NCBI GenBank assembly: GCA_031549115.1
Contig: JAVBQJ010000043.1
Coordinates: 1 to 64,000 of the forward strand
DNA length: 64,000 bases
Direction: 5' to 3'
Origin: JAVBQJ01 sp031549115
Lineage (GTDB): Bacteria > Verrucomicrobiota > Lentisphaeria > Victivallales > Victivallaceae
In this document: positions 60,187 to 64,000 of the stretch, piece after piece
Position numbering within the stretch: the stretch's first letter is position 1
Layout: every line of letters starts with the position of its first letter
The notes under the pieces: model-generated
Database searches by the model: none
What the model was told of the DNA's origin: nothing
Seen by the model: only the letters and a program-made list of their open reading frames with translations
Position numbers and translations under genes: made by a program

Positions 60187-62190
60187 ATGCAAAAGCTTCA
60201 GGAGCCGAAAGACTTTCTGGCCCGTAACCGGCTTCAACATACGGAATCGGAAATTGCCTGGATTTTGAAATCGGAACAAGTCACCGTTGAAATTCTGAAA
60301 AATCGGCGGCAGATCCGTTTTGTCAATCAGCAGCAATACGCGTTGGGTTCGGTTGAATCTCCGCTGCTGATCGAATCTGCCGCAGGGGTTGAAGCGCTTG
60401 ATTTTGCCGATGCCCAAGAGTGTGAATGCACCTGGGAGGAATTCGGCGCTGTCGGCGGCTACCGCCTGAAGCTGAGCCGTTTCGCCAAAAGCAACAGGGA
60501 TTTTCCGCTTGATATTGTACTTTTCATCGGCTTGAACTGGCAGACGGATGAAGCCGTACTCGAATTCCGTCCGCAGGAGAGCGATGGCGTACGCATCAGA
60601 GAATGTCGCTGGCCGGGAGGATTCGCGCCGGAATGCGTCGACAATACCATCATGCCTTTCATGCAGGGAATGATTATTCCCAAATGCCAGCAGCAGGAAG
60701 CAAAGGGTTTCTTCTATTGTGCCGATCCGGAATCGTCTGCTTATATGTGCTTCAGCCAGGTTCTTTATATGCCGTGGTGGGGGGTGGAGCAGAAAAATGG
60801 CGCGGCCCTGTTGATTGTCGACACCCCCGATGATTTCGGTGTGGCGTTTCATCACCCCGCCGGCGGCCCGACTTTACTGGAAACGCGCTTTCTGCCGTCA
60901 TTGAAGCGTTTTGACTATACCCGTCGTGTTTTGGTGAAATTATTTGCGTGCGGCAATTACGTTTCCATGGCCCGGGCATACCGTTCTTACCTGATCGAAC
61001 GCGGGCGATTTGTCGCTCTGTCGGAAAAAATCGCCCGAACGCCGAAGGTTGCCGATTTGATCGGAGGGGCAATCCTTCATTGCGGCTTGCTTTACGATTA
61101 TCAGCCGGGCACAATCGGATACCATGCGGAATTCCCGGAAAAAAGCCGATTGTTGACGCCGGCCTCCGTTATTCTCAAGCAGCTGGAACAGTTGTATGCC
61201 AATGGACTGCGCAACGCCTGTCTGCATCTGGACGGTTGGGGGTTCGCCGGATACGATGCGCTGGAACCGGATTCGATCCCGGTCGGGCCGCTTGCCGGCG
61301 GGGAAGCCGGAGTTCTGGCCATCAATCGGAAATGCCACGATTTCAGCTGGCTGTTCACGCTTCACCAGCAATACCGCGACCACTATCTGGCGGCGGCGGG
61401 TTACAATGCCGATCATCTGATTCGCCGTGCCGACGGCAGCAACCAATTCGAACATCTTTGGTGCGGAGGCAAAAATGGATTGCTTTGTCCGGAGTTTTCA
61501 GCAGAGTATACACGGAGGAATAACCGGTATTTTGCCGAAACTGGTCTACAGCTTGACGGCAGCTATCTGGATGTATTTTCCGTCTGTCCGCTTGATGAAT
61601 GTCATCATCCGGAACATCGCGTAACCAGAAGTCAATGCAAGGTACTCAGAGCGGATTGCCTGAATTATATCCGGACCCGCTGGGGAATCGTAAGTTCGGA
61701 GGAGGCCGCCGACTGGTCGATGCCTTATCTGGATTTGGTGCATCACGCCCCCTGGGGGCTTTATGAAAAACAGGACCCGGGCAATCCGGCACAGGGTATT
61801 CCGATTCCTTTGTTCAATCTGGTTTACCATGACGCTCTGGTTGTGCCGTGGCACGCCGATCCGAATAAAAAAGGCGGCTACAGTCTTCCGCCGGAACGCG
61901 TCCCATTTCTCTCCGCGTTGCTCAATGCCGGAATACCTTACATTTCCATGACGGCCTCCGCCGAGGAAATTGCGGCAATGGAACCGTTGCGCGAACTTCA
62001 CCGCAGTTGCGGCACTTTACCGATGACGGGTCATCATTTTTTGAGTGCCGATTATCTCGAAGAGGAATCCACTTTTTCCGATGGTACTGTCGTCAAAGTC
62101 AACCATCGGGATAATCAGTGGTGTATCACAAAAAACGGGCAGCTTATTGCTGCTTCCCGCCAGAACAGTCAGGAGGACTCTCTTTCATGA
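60187..62190 (+). CDS. DUF5696-like putative glycoside hydrolase, cytoplasmic, 667 aa
   Basis: No signal peptide. The N-terminal 250 residues are beta-rich; the central barrel contains LRNACLHLDGWGFAGYDALEPDSIP, then LQLDGSYLDVFSVCPLDECHHPEHRVTRSQC, a pattern known from DUF5696 proteins and the related GH101-type barrels, where the Asp of YLDV and a later Glu (SSEEAADW) are the candidate catalytic pair. Substrate unknown. Start ATG 60187 follows AAAGGAG. The stop codon overlaps an ATG for the pilin at 62187. Confidence 0.65.
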   Translation: MQKLQEPKDFLARNRLQHTESEIAWILKSEQVTVEILKNRRQIRFVNQQQYALGSVESPLLIESAAGVEALDFADAQECECTWEEFGAVGGYRLKLSRFAKSNRDFPLDIVLFIGLNWQTDEAVLEFRPQESDGVRIRECRWPGGFAPECVDNTIMPFMQGMIIPKCQQQEAKGFFYCADPESSAYMCFSQVLYMPWWGVEQKNGAALLIVDTPDDFGVAFHHPAGGPTLLETRFLPSLKRFDYTRRVLVKLFACGNYVSMARAYRSYLIERGRFVALSEKIARTPKVADLIGGAILHCGLLYDYQPGTIGYHAEFPEKSRLLTPASVILKQLEQLYANGLRNACLHLDGWGFAGYDALEPDSIPVGPLAGGEAGVLAINRKCHDFSWLFTLHQQYRDHYLAAAGYNADHLIRRADGSNQFEHLWCGGKNGLLCPEFSAEYTRRNNRYFAETGLQLDGSYLDVFSVCPLDECHHPEHRVTRSQCKVLRADCLNYIRTRWGIVSSEEAADWSMPYLDLVHHAPWGLYEKQDPGNPAQGIPIPLFNLVYHDALVVPWHADPNKKGGYSLPPERVPFLSALLNAGIPYISMTASAEEIAAMEPLRELHRSCGTLPMTGHHFLSADYLEEESTFSDGTVVKVNHRDNQWCITKNGQLIAASRQNSQEDSLS

Positions 62191-62987
62191 AAGCAAGCCA
62201 ATTAACGGACCAGGAAACCAGGAACATTAAAAACGTAAAAGGAATGGAAATGAAAAAATTTACACTCATAGAGCTGCTCGTCGTGATCGCAATCATCGCC
62301 ATCCTCGCCAGCATGCTGCTGCCCGCGCTGGCGAAAGCGCGCGCGGCGGCGCAGAACATCAAATGCGTCAGCAATCTGAAGCAGCAGGGACTGGGAATCA
62401 CGATGTATACCGGAGACAATAACGGCTATTTTGTTACCGGCAACTACGCTTTTATCAACGATAACGGTCCTTACGGCCTCTATTCAAAAGATTACTTCAG
62501 TGGAACCAAGCTTTTAAACTGTCCGGCAAGTTCTTTGCCGGCCACCATGCCCTATGGCGAAAATACCTACAGTCTGTTGCGCCTGGCCTGGGGTAACTGG
62601 TCTCCGTACGAAGGAGGAGCCGGGTGGTATGCGCCGTTGCGGGATACAAACGCGCTCGGCGGCTGGGAAACCCCGTACGGGTATGTGATGGACAGCTGGA
62701 TTTTCGCCGCCCCGATCACCGATCTGGCCGCGTTGAAAGATTCCGGCACCTCCGGGCATACGTTCAACATGGTTCTCGCCAGCGATGATCCGCAGTTACC
62801 CAATCATGCCACCGGCCGTTATACGATGAATGCGGTGCGGGCCGACGGCAGTGCGATTACAGCGAAGAACTTCTATACCCAAAGCTATATCCCGGCCGGA
62901 ATTTCAGCCTGGACACAGCGTCTGTTCGGTCTCTCGACAGAAGAGTATGCCAATGTCATGGCATGCGGCGATACCAGCATGAATTGA
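62187..62987 (+). CDS. Prepilin-like protein of the DUF5696 locus
   Basis: 266 residues from ATG 62187, which overlaps the upstream stop and has a perfect AGGAGG eight bases before it. That gives a long leader (MKASQLTDQETRNIKN...) before KKFTLIELLVVIAII. A second start at ATG 62250, behind AAGGA, would give a 245-residue protein with the ordinary three-residue leader MKK; both may be used. Glu at +5 is present; -1 is Lys. ASMLLPALAKARAAAQNIKC follows. The C-terminal His/DG motif is loose (NHATGRYTMNAVRADG). Confidence 0.82.
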   Translation: MKASQLTDQETRNIKNVKGMEMKKFTLIELLVVIAIIAILASMLLPALAKARAAAQNIKCVSNLKQQGLGITMYTGDNNGYFVTGNYAFINDNGPYGLYSKDYFSGTKLLNCPASSLPATMPYGENTYSLLRLAWGNWSPYEGGAGWYAPLRDTNALGGWETPYGYVMDSWIFAAPITDLAALKDSGTSGHTFNMVLASDDPQLPNHATGRYTMNAVRADGSAITAKNFYTQSYIPAGISAWTQRLFGLSTEEYANVMACGDTSMN

Positions 62988-63100
62988 CGTTACATTATGC
63001 CTGCACTCCGAAAATATGCATCCTGCCACGTGGATACCCGTTGCTCCTCCGGCATGCCGCACTGAATTTTATCATCATTGATTACGCAAGGATTTGTCAA

Positions 63101-64000
63101 ATGAAATTGTCGAAATACATGCTCCTGCTTTGTATGGCTTGCCCATTTTTCTGGGCTGCCATCGGAGGAGAGGTGGCGGACAAGAAGATGGTTTGGGCGC
63201 ACAATACTCCGTGGTTCCGTCCGGAGGACAATTCGCTCTTCACCTCCTGGTACTACAACTATCCGTTGCAGAGCACCATGGACTCTCCCACAATCCGGCT
63301 TGATTCATTGAAGGAAGAGCTGCGCCAGGCCAAAGCCGCGGGAATTGACGGATTTTTCCTTGATCTTGGAACCGACCCCAACCGTGGACCGTTTCATTGG
63401 AGTGCGATCGTCAAAGATTATCTCCAGGCGGCCGAAGGCACGGATTTCCAGATCGGCATCTGTCTCGACGGCGGTAACATGGGGGTCGATTACGAAGTCA
63501 GCGAAGTCGTCCGCATGCTCAAAGAAAATGGCGGTCACCCCAACTACCCCAAGCATAACGGGCGCGCGGTTCTTTTCACCTATGTCTACAATCAGCCGGG
63601 CACCTGGAGCGCCGAGGAGTGGCTTGCGGTTCGGAAAGGCTGGAAAGATGCCGGCCTGGAAACCTATCTGGTCGCCAATCTCGCTCCGTGGCCCAACCGG
63701 TCGATCGATCTGGCCAAAGAAGAGAAGTACAAAGACGCTTTTGACGCCGTTTATATGTTCGACTCTCCGGCGCACGCCAATGACCCGGTGGCGGTGAACA
63801 ACCGGATTTTCAAGAAATTCTGCGATGAGAACGGCAAGAGGTATATTCCGACGCTCCATCCCGGCTACTATGGGGCCTGGCTGCTCTCGAATGACTTTTA
63901 CAATCCCTTCCGCGGTGTGGATTTCCTGTACAGCACCTATGTCGCCGCCAAACAGATTCCGGCCGACTGGTTCCATGTGACGACATGGAATGACCTGATG
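63101..64000 (+). CDS. Secreted GH71/GH99-like protein, N-terminal part (3' end outside window)
   Basis: ATG 63101 with AAGGA upstream; the frame is open to the window end (300 codons). Signal peptide MKLSKYMLLLCMACPFFWA. MVWAHNTPWF followed by LKEELRQAKAAGIDGFFLDLGTD, later FTYVYNQPGTWSAEEWLAVRKGWKDAG and a final VTTWNDLM, follow the order of GH71/GH99-like proteins (alpha-glucanases and alpha-mannan endo-enzymes). Activity not certain. Lies 113 bp after the pilin in the AraC/DUF5696 locus. Confidence 0.7.
   Translation, partial: MKLSKYMLLLCMACPFFWAAIGGEVADKKMVWAHNTPWFRPEDNSLFTSWYYNYPLQSTMDSPTIRLDSLKEELRQAKAAGIDGFFLDLGTDPNRGPFHWSAIVKDYLQAAEGTDFQIGICLDGGNMGVDYEVSEVVRMLKENGGHPNYPKHNGRAVLFTYVYNQPGTWSAEEWLAVRKGWKDAGLETYLVANLAPWPNRSIDLAKEEKYKDAFDAVYMFDSPAHANDPVAVNNRIFKKFCDENGKRYIPTLHPGYYGAWLLSNDFYNPFRGVDFLYSTYVAAKQIPADWFHVTTWNDLM

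Overview
The window is about 64 kb of GC-rich bacterial chromosome. Its content suggests a member of the Lentisphaerota/Victivallales (Victivallis-like). The reasons are four prepilin-like proteins with an almost identical N-terminus and unrelated C-termini, three large secreted DUF4838-type proteins, many AraC/LacI/GntR regulators next to glycoside-hydrolase-like genes, and very frequent ATGA stop/start overlaps. The taxonomic call is inference; no rRNA, tRNA, phage, IS transposase or CRISPR array was seen.

Layout. 1-828: C-terminal part of a Na/Pi cotransporter with PhoU tail. 1218-7163 (minus): a regulator with PocR and AraC domains, then a PIG-L deacetylase, a NodB-type deacetylase, a fucose/arabinose-isomerase-like protein, a metal-site-degenerate M24 protein and a sensory-rhodopsin-transducer-like protein. 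7334-14269 (plus): a tight housekeeping operon (leuB, WaaP-like kinase, lipoyl-transfer enzyme, rnc, iron-type ADH, PfkB kinase, DEDDh exonuclease, SirB1-like protein). 14436-23935 (minus): M16 protease, tsaB, lysA, cupin, a fused acyl-CoA-dehydratase activase/dehydratase, SHOCT membrane protein, AraC regulator. 24080-26002 (plus): Gfo/Idh/MocA oxidoreductase and methyltransferase, ended by a bidirectional terminator.

26057-46524 and 57344-64000 hold carbohydrate loci built on one plan: one transcription regulator, one prepilin-like protein, and one or more glycosidase-like enzymes, sometimes with a transporter. Locus 1 (minus, 33353 to 26057): GntR, pilin, GH20, SSS symporter, secreted GH-like protein. 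Locus 2 (plus, 36464-41042): LacI, pilin, DUF4838. Locus 3 (41054-45190, possibly with the MFS gene to 46524): divergent AraC, pilin, secreted GH-like protein. Locus 4 (59217-64000): AraC, DUF5696-like enzyme, pilin, truncated GH71/GH99-like protein. A stand-alone DUF4838 gene (48575-50326) and a divergent GH-like gene (57344-59032) have no adjacent pilin. Between them are a probable leaderless Ser/Thr kinase, rlmH, a glutaredoxin-like gene, and a two-gene operon for a 1595-residue DUF4132 protein and a membrane protein.

Most intergenic gaps near 300 bp or longer are filled by a family of mosaic multi-hairpin repeats (841-978, 1001-1130, 2833-3099, 14283-14430, 17379-17623, 19946-20207, 27815-28045, 48253-48540). 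Copies differ by paired changes that keep the stems. Promoters with a 16-17 bp spacer can be read upstream of most transcription units, and several overlap clear inverted or direct repeats that are likely operators of the adjacent regulators.
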